Source of the DNA: Yersinia pekkanenii
Lineage (GTDB): Bacteria; Pseudomonadota; Gammaproteobacteria; Enterobacterales; Enterobacteriaceae
Length of the DNA stretch: 58,366 nucleotides
Assembly: GCF_001152565.1 (NCBI RefSeq)
Contig: NZ_CQAZ01000029.1
Coordinates: forward strand, 1-58,366
Reading direction: 5' to 3'
Shown here: in pieces, positions 1-8,274 of the stretch
Layout: every line of letters starts with the position of its first letter
How positions within the stretch are numbered: the first letter of the stretch is position 1
Notes under the pieces: generated by a model
What the model was told of the DNA's origin: nothing
The model's input: the letters and a program-made list of their open reading frames with translations, nothing else
The model's database searches: none
Translations under genes and position numbers: made by a program

Positions 1-1599
1 AGAGCCCGTTTGACAATTCAATCCGGAGCTTTGCCTGTACTCAGTAGTAACAGCCACCATAATTGGCTTTCCTGTGCTGTTCGTGTACCACGTTCCTGAC
101 GCACGAGAAGACACAACATTTGTCCATGATTGGCCGACGGCAAACTTAGAAAATCTGGCATCAAAGTTTGAGTAATCGCCGGGCGTTATGGTGCTTGATG
201 ATGCTATTGGCCTTGAGACCGACATTAGCGCTGAACTCAAACTCCAGGCATAGCCCGTTGCGTCATTCCAGGCGTAAATAGTCCCGCTTGAATGCAGTCC
301 GATACCCACGCCGCTAGGATTTGTAATGCCGCCATTAGCAGGAGTCACAAGGCAGCTTCTAAATCCGTTCGGCCCCAACGGTGCATCATGGGTGCCGTTG
401 ATTTTTAACGGGCCAGACATTTCCCCGCCCGTGGTGGGTAGCGCGTTGACTATCCGGCTATCGTCGCCAGCTGCGGCAGTGCCGGCAATTTTACCTATAT
501 CAACCAGCGCTGCGCCCTTCAGCGAAATACTTTGCCGGAACAGCGCCGGGTTAGGAATATCTGCGCCGTTGCGGTCTTTGGCTAGCCGGGCGTTGGCGTT
601 ATCCATCGCAATCTTGACCGTTTTCGGCGTGGCGGCCAGTAATTCGCTATCGTTATCAACGGCACTGCTAAGCTGAACAAAACCTTTTGCAACAAGCGTC
701 CCGTCTGGGTGGTTGCGTGATTTTTCATGTTCGGCCAGTGCGTCGCTGGTTTGCTGCTCGGTCAGTGAGTTTTTAGGCCGTAAGTCGGTAATATTGCCTG
801 CTGCGTCAATGCTGGCGACGGCAAACACATAATGCATAAAGCCGGATTGACTGTAATTTGCTAGTGCCGGTGCGACGGTGATTTTTATCACGGCCTCCCA
901 CTGGCTGGTAATATTCCCCTGCAAACTGACATCAGCCCATACCTTTGTTGCGGTGCCGGGTACCGCGATATTGTAATTGGCGGGCAGGTCAGCACGAATA
1001 CCGCCGATGTAGCCAGTGCCTTTAGTGACAAAGAACTGCGCGCCGGTTTTAGCAACCAGATAACCCGCGTCAAAAAATGCGCCTGCGCCGTAATTATCGA
1101 CATTGATTAATCGCTGCATTTCATCAATGCCGGTCAGCCGGGCGGTGAAATCAATTTGCCAAGTCTCAGCCGGGGTGGTGATACCGGTTGCCGCGACTGC
1201 GCCGCTGTACTCCATTAAAAATGAGCGGGTCAGGACGTTACCCTGCTGACCGGTCACATTAGCGACCTTGCTCTGCGTCGGTGCATGAACAATCATCGCC
1301 ACGGTGCCGCTGGCCTTATTGACCAGGCCAAGCCAATTAAAATCAAAGTCGCCGATTTCGGTACCCAAGGTGACGGAATAGACCACCGCGTTATCGTTGA
1401 CTACGCCGATTTTATTCACCGCCTGGCGATGAACTATCTGCGCGGCGGGCGGCAATGTCTCAGCGCGGTCAATGGGCTGTGTATGATCGAGGCCCGGCAC
1501 ATACGCCAGGACAAATTCATCCAGTACAACAAGAGTGCCAGTTGCGGCCTCCTGGGCTTTCCATTGTTCGAAAGCGACGGTAATGACAGTCTGTGACAT
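1..1599 (-). CDS. phage tail fibre protein (3' end cut by window)
   Basis: The frame is open from the ATG at 1599 to the window edge, giving at least 533 residues. The N-terminus (MSQTVITVAFEQWKAQ...) is of the type that anchors P2-like tail fibres to the baseplate (DUF3751-like). Around residues 270-310 come a linker and an HxxxxNHPDGT-type segment common in tail fibre repeats, then a QLSSA...ATPKTVK element of the kind shared by Caudovirales fibres. Its distal part would bind the host surface receptor. The start overlaps the gpI stop as TAATG, and GGAGA lies a few bases upstream. The stop codon, and any fibre-assembly gene, lie outside the window. Confidence 0.88.
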   Translation of the reverse strand, partial: MSQTVITVAFEQWKAQEAATGTLVVLDEFVLAYVPGLDHTQPIDRAETLPPAAQIVHRQAVNKIGVVNDNAVVYSVTLGTEIGDFDFNWLGLVNKASGTVAMIVHAPTQSKVANVTGQQGNVLTRSFLMEYSGAVAATGITTPAETWQIDFTARLTGIDEMQRLINVDNYGAGAFFDAGYLVAKTGAQFFVTKGTGYIGGIRADLPANYNIAVPGTATKVWADVSLQGNITSQWEAVIKITVAPALANYSQSGFMHYVFAVASIDAAGNITDLRPKNSLTEQQTSDALAEHEKSRNHPDGTLVAKGFVQLSSAVDNDSELLAATPKTVKIAMDNANARLAKDRNGADIPNPALFRQSISLKGAALVDIGKIAGTAAAGDDSRIVNALPTTGGEMSGPLKINGTHDAPLGPNGFRSCLVTPANGGITNPSGVGIGLHSSGTIYAWNDATGYAWSLSSALMSVSRPIASSSTITPGDYSNFDARFSKFAVGQSWTNVVSSRASGTWYTNSTGKPIMVAVTTEYRQSSGLNCQTGS

Positions 1600-2192
1600 T
1601 AGTTTTTCTCCATTAGCGACGCGCCGAAAGTGCCGGCGCGGGGTGTCACTTCATTTGATACGGTGCTGGCGCTGTAACAGATATATTCACAGCCCACATG
1701 ACCGGCGCGAATAGACATATCGACTGGCGTGATGATTTCGTATCGGTAGCGGCGGCAGGTGCGACCGTATTTACGAATGATACTCATGAGTAATTCACTG
1801 TTTTCAGCCAATTGGTTATCACTCACCCGCACCGTTATCACGTCCCAGTCGATATCCGGCTGGCGCTCTAATAACTCAACATAACCCACGCCCAGCCGGG
1901 CGAAGATGGCAATAAATCCGGCCACCGAACCGGCGTCTTTGGCATTGATAAAGGCAAAGTGTACCCGCTTACGAAACAGCGCCAACGGTTCACCGGGGAA
2001 GCGGGTCACGTCTCGCTGATACGCCAACACGCCGAGCAACGGCACAGTGCACGTGAGCGGGTCTGTCTGGTTAAGCGGCCACTTAATCCAGGTGTAGACC
2101 TGCTGCCAGTAGACCTGGCAGGCGCGCATTACCTTGACGGCCTCGCCTTTATTCATCCACACCGGCAAGGTAAACGTGGGTAGCTTATTCAT
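1599..2192 (-). CDS. phage tail protein I (baseplate wedge, P2 gpI family)
   Basis: 197 residues of the Tail_P2_I family. It sits between baseplate J and the tail fibre, exactly as gpI does in P2. The family connects the baseplate edge to the tail fibres and is needed for baseplate assembly. A central segment (FRKRVHFAFINAKDAGSVAGF, about residues 75-95, read here in two parts FRKRVHFAFINAK and DAGSVAGF) is typical of the family. The start overlaps the gpJ stop by 8 bases and the stop overlaps the fibre ATG, so translation is probably coupled. Assignment rests on sequence type and position. Confidence 0.87.
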   Translation of the reverse strand: MNKLPTFTLPVWMNKGEAVKVMRACQVYWQQVYTWIKWPLNQTDPLTCTVPLLGVLAYQRDVTRFPGEPLALFRKRVHFAFINAKDAGSVAGFIAIFARLGVGYVELLERQPDIDWDVITVRVSDNQLAENSELLMSIIRKYGRTCRRYRYEIITPVDMSIRAGHVGCEYICYSASTVSNEVTPRAGTFGASLMEKN

Positions 2193-3369
2193 CGCCGCTC
2201 TCCAGTGTTAGTACGCCCAGGCGCGGCACCGATAGCGCGCTGATAATATCGCCCTGGGAAAATGTCAGTGATTCGATTTCCGCAAAGTGATCATGCAATT
2301 CTTCCCCCAGACGCGACATGGAAAAACGACTGTGCGGCCAGGTCTTTTGTACGCTGTAATCGCTATTTTCACGGAATGCGGAGCCGATCAGATTGCGGAT
2401 ATTTATCAGTAATGCGCTGCGCTGCTCATCGTCTAAATTGCTGCTGTCGAAAAAGTAAAGCGTGACTGCCAAGTCGTAAGCCACTTCCGGCAGCGGCAGG
2501 CACAGCACATCGTCGCCGTGGCCGTGATTGCCCTGGCTCATCACATAATCATTCACCGTATCGATAAACGGCTGACTGGCGATACCGGAATCCAGTAATA
2601 AATAGACGTTGGCGGTACCCGGACCGCGCGGCGCATCGTGCAAGAAAAAAATACGGTCAGTGGTGAGGCCGGCAATGCCGGCAATCAGTCCACGGTAAAC
2701 CGCATCAATGTGATATTGGCCGGGCAAATTAAATTGATTGCGCACCCGGTCGCGCAGGTCGTCGTCCTGCTCGGTATTCGCGCCTGGCGTTGTTAGCCAA
2801 TCATTTTCATTTACGGCGCTGCTGATGCCACTGATCGCCAGGGGCAAGATACGAAAATAACCCGGTGCCAGGTTGTGGCCACTGCCGGCGGATTCGGCTT
2901 TTACCGCGACCAGCGCACCGCTCACCCCGGCAGGGATGACGGTATCGGCCAATGTCATTAATTTGTAGACTGCGCCGTTAATGCGCTCGGTCTGGATCAC
3001 GGTATCGGCGGGTACAGTGATTTCAGCGCCGACGGTGTCTTTGGTAAAGCGAATGACGCCCTGTGCGGTACTGGCCTCCTTGCGGGATAAATTGACCGCC
3101 CAGGCAAACAAATCGACAAAAGCCCCGCTGGCCGTGGCAAGAAATAAATTTGCCATCACTGTATTAATCAGTGCATCGATCAGCCACAGCACCGGCGCTG
3201 TCACAATCGCCTTAATGAGTCGCCAGAACGGAGACATATTCGAGGTGTTGGTCACTAAATTTTCATCAGCGACTATCTTGTCAAATTCGGCGCGTACCTG
3301 GGTTTCGGTGGTCGGCATCCCCTGATCGGCGAGAATGGTTTTATAGTCGGGATTGGGGCGATTATTCAT
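2185..3369 (-). CDS. baseplate J-like protein
   Basis: 394 residues, a Baseplate_J family protein that forms the baseplate wedge periphery in contractile tails. The N-terminal 100 residues contain a helical hydrophobic part; the body carries the family's GVIRFTKDTVGAEITVPAD-like beta region (about 103-122) and a segment with DDDLRDRVRNQF (about 201-212), the hallmark EtDeeyR-type motif of J proteins. Its ATG overlaps the stop of the DUF2590 gene (ATGA), pointing to coupled translation within the late tail operon. Confidence 0.93.
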   Translation of the reverse strand: MNNRPNPDYKTILADQGMPTTETQVRAEFDKIVADENLVTNTSNMSPFWRLIKAIVTAPVLWLIDALINTVMANLFLATASGAFVDLFAWAVNLSRKEASTAQGVIRFTKDTVGAEITVPADTVIQTERINGAVYKLMTLADTVIPAGVSGALVAVKAESAGSGHNLAPGYFRILPLAISGISSAVNENDWLTTPGANTEQDDDLRDRVRNQFNLPGQYHIDAVYRGLIAGIAGLTTDRIFFLHDAPRGPGTANVYLLLDSGIASQPFIDTVNDYVMSQGNHGHGDDVLCLPLPEVAYDLAVTLYFFDSSNLDDEQRSALLINIRNLIGSAFRENSDYSVQKTWPHSRFSMSRLGEELHDHFAEIESLTFSQGDIISALSVPRLGVLTLESGDE

Positions 3370-3695
3370 AATGATTCTCGCAGCGACAGCGGGCCGAAGT
3401 CGTATGTATCGGCGGTGATAAAATAATTGCCCTGGCTATCGTCGGTAATCAGCACCGTACCCGGCACTATGCGGGTATCGGTTTCAGTCAGTAGCTCCAT
3501 TCTCAACAGAACATCAGCGCGCAATACCGGGCTACGCTCGGCAATGAGCAACTTGACCAGGCCGGACTCAATAATCCGATGGACGCAGTCTTGTGCAATG
3601 CTGATGCGGTTGTCGCATAACAGCGGCTCATTACCCGACGAGAGCGTAAAATCGCCATCAGTAATTAACAGGTCGATATACAGTTGTTCACTCAT
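3366..3695 (-). CDS. DUF2590 family baseplate-associated protein
   Basis: 109 residues that look like DUF2590, a small protein always placed between the tape measure and baseplate J in HP1-like P2 phages. The LYIDLLITDGDFTL start and IAERSPVLRADVL middle are family-like. By position it may act as the gp25/W-like baseplate component, since no separate W gene is seen here; that role is inferred. Both ends overlap neighbours by 4 bases (ATGA). Confidence 0.8.
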   Translation of the reverse strand: MSEQLYIDLLITDGDFTLSSGNEPLLCDNRISIAQDCVHRIIESGLVKLLIAERSPVLRADVLLRMELLTETDTRIVPGTVLITDDSQGNYFITADTYDFGPLSLRESL

Positions 3696-5752
3696 CCGGC
3701 GGCAAGCTCCCTTGATTCCATGATGCTATCCAGTGTGGCCCCGTTCGGCGGGTAAATATTCACTTCGCCGATGGTATTACCGCTGCGCGTGTTATTAGTC
3801 TGATTGCTGCTATTGGTGGTCAGGGTCTTGGCTATCCCGCCCTTATTCATCGCCGGGCTGACTAACCCCGCCGGCGTGGGTAATGTGGTGGCCGGCGAGG
3901 CTGCGCCGCCCTCATTCTGGCCGATGGGTTTTAAGTCGATACTGACGCCGGGGATTTTATTTAACTTGCTGACAATCCAGTTGTAGGTCGCGCCAAAGGA
4001 TTCCGTTAAGTAATCCCACAGGCCGCTAAACACATTACTGATGGCGTCAACAAAGCCGCCAAATGCCTCGACTGGCGACAGGCCAGCAAAGAACCCCACT
4101 ACCATTTCCCAGCCCAGGGTAATGGCCGCCCATACCCCGGTGAACATCTCCCCGACCTGGCCGGCAATCTCCATCACCCACTGAAATGCGGCACTGTCCA
4201 GCAGCGCGGCCTTAAGCTGATCCCAATGAGAAATGACATACCAAACGCCCGCCGCCAGTGCGACAAGGCCAGCAATAATTAATGTGATAGGGCTGGTTAA
4301 TAACTGCATACCGACACCGGCCAGCATGGTGGCGATACCGTAAGCGCGCATGGCAACCGTGCTACTGATCAACATCATGCGAGTCGCGAGCAGCGCGACG
4401 CGCAAGAATTTCATCGCGGCGCTATAAATCCCAGTAACAAAGGTTGCTAACTGAATGGCGCGCGCTTTGAGGTTAATCGCCCACATCAGGCCGCGCACAG
4501 TTGCCGTCGCCACCGCCCAGATCCCCGTCAACCCTATCCAAATAAATTTTGATACGCCCATCACGATGTTAGCGATTGCGCCGGCGGCGGCTACGCCTAA
4601 GGTTGCCAGGGCGAGGTAGCCAATCCAGCGGGCGATATTGGGGAACATTTCCAGCCATTTTGCGAACTGGGTTCCGGCATTGATGGCGTAATCAGCCAGC
4701 GGAGATATGGCCGGTATCAACTGCATCCCCACAGCAATCCGAATGCGCTTCCAGACCTGATCAACACGCTCCCACATGTCGGCCATTTTTTTAGCCATCT
4801 CTGTGGCCTTGTCCAATCCCTGGGTATTCCCCATATCGCTCATATGTTTACGCAATTTGTCGGCCTGGCCCCATGCGCCGGTCAATGCCTGCGCGCCATT
4901 GCCAAAGGCTTTATTAAGCGCCGCTTGCGCCTTGATATTGCCCTCAATGGTATTACCAAACTTGCCCTGCAATTTATCCAGTATTTCCGGGAACTTAAGC
5001 AACTCGCCCTGCGCGTCGGTAAAGCTGAGGCCCAATTGCTTACCCCCGGCGACCGCGTTTTTCAGGAACGCGTCATAGGCACCCCCGGCACCGGTGCCAA
5101 GGGTGCCGCTCAGTTGGCCCATGACGGCGAGCTGCTCATCCATACCGACACCCATCTGGGTACCGGTGCCTTTGCTGCCCGCCATCATGGCCTGAATTTT
5201 TGCCATGTCTGCGCCAAAGTTCTGCACCATATAGGCGGTTTTTGAGGCCATCATTTCAGCAAAAGGCACGTTGCCGATTTGCCGGGCGGTGCTGCTAAAT
5301 TTATTCGCCATGTCGGCCATATAGCTGGCGCTCTGCTCTGTACTGCTTTTAGTGGCAACCGCTAACGTATTAACCGCCACGGCATAACGGGGCAGTTCGG
5401 CGTCAGTTAAGTGGGAAAGCTGGCTTTTAATCACGGTCGTGGATGCGACAAAATCGGCGGCTGACTTGCCGTAGGCGGTGCTGAATTTTTGCGCGGATTT
5501 ATACACCGCATCCAGCGCCTGGGTACTGACATTGCGCGTTGATAGCTCATCAAGGGCGGATTGCACTTCGTGGGCGGGGTTAAGCAGGCTCTTAACTGCC
5601 AGCCCCACACCCCACAACCCCGCCGCACCGATGCCGATTTGTTTAAATGCGCGCTGAGATTTCTTGGCGAACTGCTCGACAGACTGTTGCGCCCTGCCGA
5701 GCGGCGCACTCAGATTATTTTTAAGGCTCAACAGAAAAGACAGTTTTCTCAT
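3692..5752 (-). CDS. phage tail tape measure protein
   Basis: 686 residues, TP901-type tail tape measure protein, which sets tail length and is ejected on infection. It starts with a basic helical stretch (LSFLLSLKNNLSAPL), carries an Ala-rich domain (about 50-330) with a DFVASTTVIKSQLSHL segment, then several hydrophobic stretches between about 370 and 540 that are probable membrane-interacting helices, and a low-complexity Asn/Thr tail. A mid-length tape measure fits a medium myovirus tail. It follows the tail chaperone frameshift pair, the standard order in tailed phages. Confidence 0.93.
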   Translation of the reverse strand: MRKLSFLLSLKNNLSAPLGRAQQSVEQFAKKSQRAFKQIGIGAAGLWGVGLAVKSLLNPAHEVQSALDELSTRNVSTQALDAVYKSAQKFSTAYGKSAADFVASTTVIKSQLSHLTDAELPRYAVAVNTLAVATKSSTEQSASYMADMANKFSSTARQIGNVPFAEMMASKTAYMVQNFGADMAKIQAMMAGSKGTGTQMGVGMDEQLAVMGQLSGTLGTGAGGAYDAFLKNAVAGGKQLGLSFTDAQGELLKFPEILDKLQGKFGNTIEGNIKAQAALNKAFGNGAQALTGAWGQADKLRKHMSDMGNTQGLDKATEMAKKMADMWERVDQVWKRIRIAVGMQLIPAISPLADYAINAGTQFAKWLEMFPNIARWIGYLALATLGVAAAGAIANIVMGVSKFIWIGLTGIWAVATATVRGLMWAINLKARAIQLATFVTGIYSAAMKFLRVALLATRMMLISSTVAMRAYGIATMLAGVGMQLLTSPITLIIAGLVALAAGVWYVISHWDQLKAALLDSAAFQWVMEIAGQVGEMFTGVWAAITLGWEMVVGFFAGLSPVEAFGGFVDAISNVFSGLWDYLTESFGATYNWIVSKLNKIPGVSIDLKPIGQNEGGAASPATTLPTPAGLVSPAMNKGGIAKTLTTNSSNQTNNTRSGNTIGEVNIYPPNGATLDSIMESRELAAG

Positions 5753-5760
5753 GATTATCT

Positions 5761-5955
5761 CTACTCACCGTTAAAGGCTTTACATATGCCGGCCGTGGTG
5801 CCGTTAATCGTGCTTTCGTGGAAGTACTCCGACAGCCAGGCCGCGCGCGCCAGGCTCATGGCGTCATCACCTTCGCCGGGGAGGTAATGACGCCGGAGCG
5901 TCATATATTGTTCAAGCGGGTTATTCTTAATCGCTTGAATAAGCGCGGTTATTCC
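5761..5955 (-). CDS. -1 frame extension of the tail assembly chaperone (probable recoding product)
   Basis: Directly downstream of the chaperone stop the -1 frame is open for 64 codons (GITALIQAIKNN...RRHYLPGEGDDAM...AFNGE), ending in TAG 9 bases before the tape measure start. It lacks a convincing start codon or ribosome site; its first ATG is 18 codons in and has no Shine-Dalgarno sequence. The -1 frame is closed by TGA a few codons upstream, so a switch must occur within GAAATCGAAGTAAAGGAA. That interval holds A_AAG (5955-5958), a known -1 slip tetramer. Long tailed phages make a G and GT chaperone pair this way, as P2 does with E and E+E'. The sequence shows the overlap; the recoding is inferred. 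Confidence 0.62.
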   Translation of the reverse strand, partial: GITALIQAIKNNPLEQYMTLRRHYLPGEGDDAMSLARAAWLSEYFHESTINGTTAGICKAFNGE

Positions 5956-6224
5956 TTTACTTCGATTTCAGCGTCCGGGGCGTAAAGCTCGTTGACCTTT
6001 TTCACGATTTGCGCCCCGACGCCTGGGAGTTGCAGCAACTCAGCCAGGTTGTCGCGTGATTCTGGTACCGCAATGCGCTTAAGATAAGTCGCCATTGCGC
6101 CGACGATATTCTCGTCACGGGCCGATTCATTCAGGCACTTGTTGTAGGCGGTGAGCGTGGGGGCAAACTGTACGGTTAAGCCCTTTACGGACAGAGTGAT
6201 TACGCCTTTGGTTTCTTTGCTCAT
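5949..6224 (-). CDS. phage tail assembly chaperone
   Basis: 91 residues. Its place just upstream of the tape measure, its size and helical composition fit the tail assembly chaperones (TAC family, the gpE/gpG equivalents), which hold the tape measure protein during tube polymerisation. The C-terminal half contains an LLQLPGVGAQIVKKV segment like those of the family. Translation from ATG 6224 ends at TAA 5949, but a -1 slip near its last codons would add 64 residues. The 59 bases upstream (6225-6283) hold no gene. Confidence 0.8.
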   Translation of the reverse strand: MSKETKGVITLSVKGLTVQFAPTLTAYNKCLNESARDENIVGAMATYLKRIAVPESRDNLAELLQLPGVGAQIVKKVNELYAPDAEIEVKE

Positions 6225-6283
6225 TTGTCTAATTCCTTTCGTTGGGTTGTTTAACTTATTGATATATCGTTTTTCTGCGTGTC

Positions 6284-6667
6284 TTATTTCACCAGGCTGG
6301 CGGCGTACTCAATCAACCAGATTTTGGGCGCAAGCCACAGCTGCAAGGCGTCTCCAATATCGGCTATCAGGATAATGAAACAGGTAATTGCCGGTAGGAT
6401 GGGTGACATAACTAACGCAAAGCCACGATTGCTGCTCCCGTCTTCTGCTAACAACGCCAATCCCCTTTTGAAGGCCATAACGCAGCCAATCAGCAAGAAA
6501 GCAGTCACAAGAATACTCAAGCTGTAAGAGACGGCTTTCCATACCATCAGCTGATGAATAACATCCGGTAGCTGTGCTTTACTGAAATCAATAGCCTGAT
6601 CCACGCCACTGGCGGCGCGATTAATCAAGTTGATGAGTACGTCATTGACATTGGCTTTATCGGTCAT
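6284..6667 (-). CDS. phage membrane protein of unknown function
   Basis: 127 residues. An amphipathic N-terminal half (about 1-40) is followed by two clear hydrophobic segments: about 44-66 (VSYSLSILVTAFLLIGCVMA) and about 83-105 (FALVMSPILPAITCFIILIA). The start overlaps the Rz1 stop by 11 bases, so it is part of the lysis cassette and may be an antiholin or second holin. That is inferred from place and topology only; I do not recognise a family. Confidence 0.75.
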   Translation of the reverse strand: MTDKANVNDVLINLINRAASGVDQAIDFSKAQLPDVIHQLMVWKAVSYSLSILVTAFLLIGCVMAFKRGLALLAEDGSSNRGFALVMSPILPAITCFIILIADIGDALQLWLAPKIWLIEYAASLVK

Positions 6668-6959
6668 GTTGAAAATCTCGCCGTTGGTGTATTTCGGTTA
6701 TTAACTGGTTATGTCGTGCTGCACATTCCGGGTATATTTTTTTGTACTGCTCTAACGCGTCACTAAAATCGGCGCCGGTATTACCTGTCAGGCGCGGCAG
6801 CGTTACCGGACAAGGGGTTAACAGGCTTTCCTGATAAGGTACGCTCGGCACTTTCCGCGCCGGCGTTGAACAACCGGACATAATCATCAGAAGCACACAC
6901 ATTGCTGAATACCGGTTTAATGATCTCAGTCCTGATAAGTCGCTCGGTATGCACTTCAT
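6657..6959 (-). CDS. Rz1-like spanin outer-membrane lipoprotein
   Basis: 100 residues, read in another frame and overlapping most of the 3' half of Rz. After a basic n-region comes a hydrophobic stretch and a lipobox IMSGC (Cys at about residue 30), predicting a lipoprotein anchored in the outer membrane. The mature part is Pro-rich near its start (TPARKVPSVPY), as in Rz1 proteins. It would bridge to Rz and fuse inner and outer membranes in the last step of lysis. The start at 6959 is the most upstream that gives a full signal peptide. Confidence 0.82.
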   Translation of the reverse strand: MKCIPSDLSGLRSLNRYSAMCVLLMIMSGCSTPARKVPSVPYQESLLTPCPVTLPRLTGNTGADFSDALEQYKKIYPECAARHNQLITEIHQRRDFQHDR

Positions 6960-7152
6960 TAGCCCTTAGCTCCGTTAATCTGTTCTCAAGTTGGCGCGCT
7001 GACGTGCTGGCGATGCCCTCTAGCTGCAGGCGGTTTTCAGTGGCGAGCTGGTTAATGGCCTGTTCGATTTTTGACTGACTCTCGCCGTGCATGGCCCAGC
7101 CCAGCAACCAGGACACAATCAGGGGCAATGCAACCGACCACAACTCGCGCAT
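6781..7152 (-). CDS. Rz-like spanin inner-membrane subunit
   Basis: 123 residues from the ATG at 7152, which overlaps the TGA of the endopeptidase. An N-terminal membrane anchor (about 5-22, WSVALPLIVSWLLGWAM) is followed by a predicted coiled coil (about 25-75) rich in Gln, Glu, Leu and Arg. This is the usual Rz design, and the overlapping Rz1 lipoprotein frame makes the call firm. A GTG one codon upstream is an alternative start. Confidence 0.83.
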   Translation of the reverse strand: MRELWSVALPLIVSWLLGWAMHGESQSKIEQAINQLATENRLQLEGIASTSARQLENRLTELRANEVHTERLIRTEIIKPVFSNVCASDDYVRLFNAGAESAERTLSGKPVNPLSGNAAAPDR

Positions 7153-7493
7153 CACTTCACCCCGTTATGCTCAAGGCTAAAATGGTTTCCGTCTGGATTG
7201 GACTTAAAGCGCCCGCCCCATGTGCCACCGATGGATTCCCAATACTCACCCAACGGGGTATAGGCTTCGGTGCGGGTCTGGTACTGGCCGTTAATAAACA
7301 AATTGAAATCCACTGCCAGACGCTGCGTGTGCAAGCTGTTGGGAATGCCTTTGCCGCTCTTGGCGTTTAATGCGGCTTGTTCCGGGGTGCGATAGGCCTC
7401 GCCAAAGGTCAGGCGGTAGCCGCGCTCGTCAGCCCAATAAATCAATTGGGCGATTTTGACGGTAAATAGCGCCTGTTTTTCGCTTAATGTCAT
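7152..7493 (-). CDS. M15-family endopeptidase (endolysin)
   Basis: 113 residues of the Peptidase_M15_4 type, L-alanyl-D-glutamate or D-Ala peptidases that cut peptidoglycan stem peptides. The zinc-site pattern is visible: H in SLHTQRLAVDFN (His followed by Asp seven residues later), WESIGGTWGGRF and the terminal GNHFS His. The family normally has SxHxxGxAxD; here the segment reads SLHTQRLAVD, so Gly is replaced by Arg. The ATG at 7493 has AAGAAGG upstream; a TTG at 7502 is an alternative. It lies between holin and Rz, as a lysis enzyme should. Confidence 0.88.
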   Translation of the reverse strand: MTLSEKQALFTVKIAQLIYWADERGYRLTFGEAYRTPEQAALNAKSGKGIPNSLHTQRLAVDFNLFINGQYQTRTEAYTPLGEYWESIGGTWGGRFKSNPDGNHFSLEHNGVK

Positions 7494-7498
7494 GATTA

Positions 7499-7804
7499 TC
7501 AATCCTTCTTTAACTTGACTAAATAACGGGCCAGCAGCCTTGTGAGGATCAGTTCAATCACACTTGAACCGATAATTCCCAGGCCCGCCGCAACGCCGAT
7601 TAACGTCAAAATGTGCATATCGGGTAAATGAATAAGCGCCATACCCGCCAGCAATGAAGTGGCTGAACCTAATATTGCGCGGCCAGCAATCAGACGCAGG
7701 GTGATCGGTTCGTTACCGAGCAACACCTTGCCGAATGCAATAAAAGCCCCAACACTACCCAGCATCAGCACAATTCGAATAAATGATGTTTCTCCGTTTG
7801 GCAT
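7499..7804 (-). CDS. phage holin
   Basis: 101 residues with three hydrophobic segments, about 10-28 (IVLMLGSVGAFIAFGKVLL), 44-62 (ILGSATSLLAGMALIHL) and 66-90 (ILTLIGVAAGLGIIGSSVIELIL split at the Gly-rich part), and a basic C-terminus (RYLVKLKKD). This is the layout of the P2/HP1-like holin family. It times lysis by forming holes in the inner membrane. It ends 6 bases before the endopeptidase start and has GGGTGAG upstream of its ATG. Confidence 0.85.
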   Translation of the reverse strand: MPNGETSFIRIVLMLGSVGAFIAFGKVLLGNEPITLRLIAGRAILGSATSLLAGMALIHLPDMHILTLIGVAAGLGIIGSSVIELILTRLLARYLVKLKKD

Positions 7805-7813
7805 ATGTATTAC

Positions 7814-8272
7814 TCACCCAATAAGGTCGCGAACGTCAGCGCTGGATAAAATCGGCGTGCCGTCAATGCGGACAAAATCCGGGCTGGTCACGATGTACTT
7901 AAATTTATGCGTGGCTGTCTCGCCGCCTTTTGGGTCGAAACCCAGCGGGCTGGTGATGATGAGCTTGCAACCGAATACCTCGACCGTTAATTCCTCATCG
8001 CCGGTGTTGGCATAAAATAAAATGTCCGTGGTCGGTATGGCGCGATAACCGCCGGCCTCCCTGGCGGCGGCACCGAGTTTCTTAAAGTTTTTGGTATCAA
8101 CCTCAAACTCCCCTTCAGCAGACACATCACCCGACACGTAACCGTCAGGAATACCGCGCGTCTGTGACACTGCGGTGTTATCGCTGATATCCACTGAAAC
8201 GGTTTTCACATGAATAATTTGCGTACCCAGGGTGATGTCGATTGAGTTACCGCCAACGCGTGAAGTGGTCAT
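7814..8272 (-). CDS. phage tail tube protein (DUF2597 family)
   Basis: 152 residues, all-beta in composition, placed 2 bases after the sheath gene. It looks like DUF2597, the protein that follows the DUF2586 sheath in HP1/K139-like phages and occupies the FII (tail tube) slot of P2. It starts near MTTSRVGGNSIDITLG and has a DVSAEGEFEVDTKNFKKL segment (about 49-66). Tube function is inferred from gene order; family call is from recall. GGCGGG precedes the ATG. Confidence 0.82.
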   Translation of the reverse strand: MTTSRVGGNSIDITLGTQIIHVKTVSVDISDNTAVSQTRGIPDGYVSGDVSAEGEFEVDTKNFKKLGAAAREAGGYRAIPTTDILFYANTGDEELTVEVFGCKLIITSPLGFDPKGGETATHKFKYIVTSPDFVRIDGTPILSSADVRDLIG

Positions 8273-8274
8273 GA

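Noticed and set aside
4844-5245. 133-codon plus-strand frame within the tape measure gene
   Set aside because: Antisense shadow of a strong coding region; no ribosome site.
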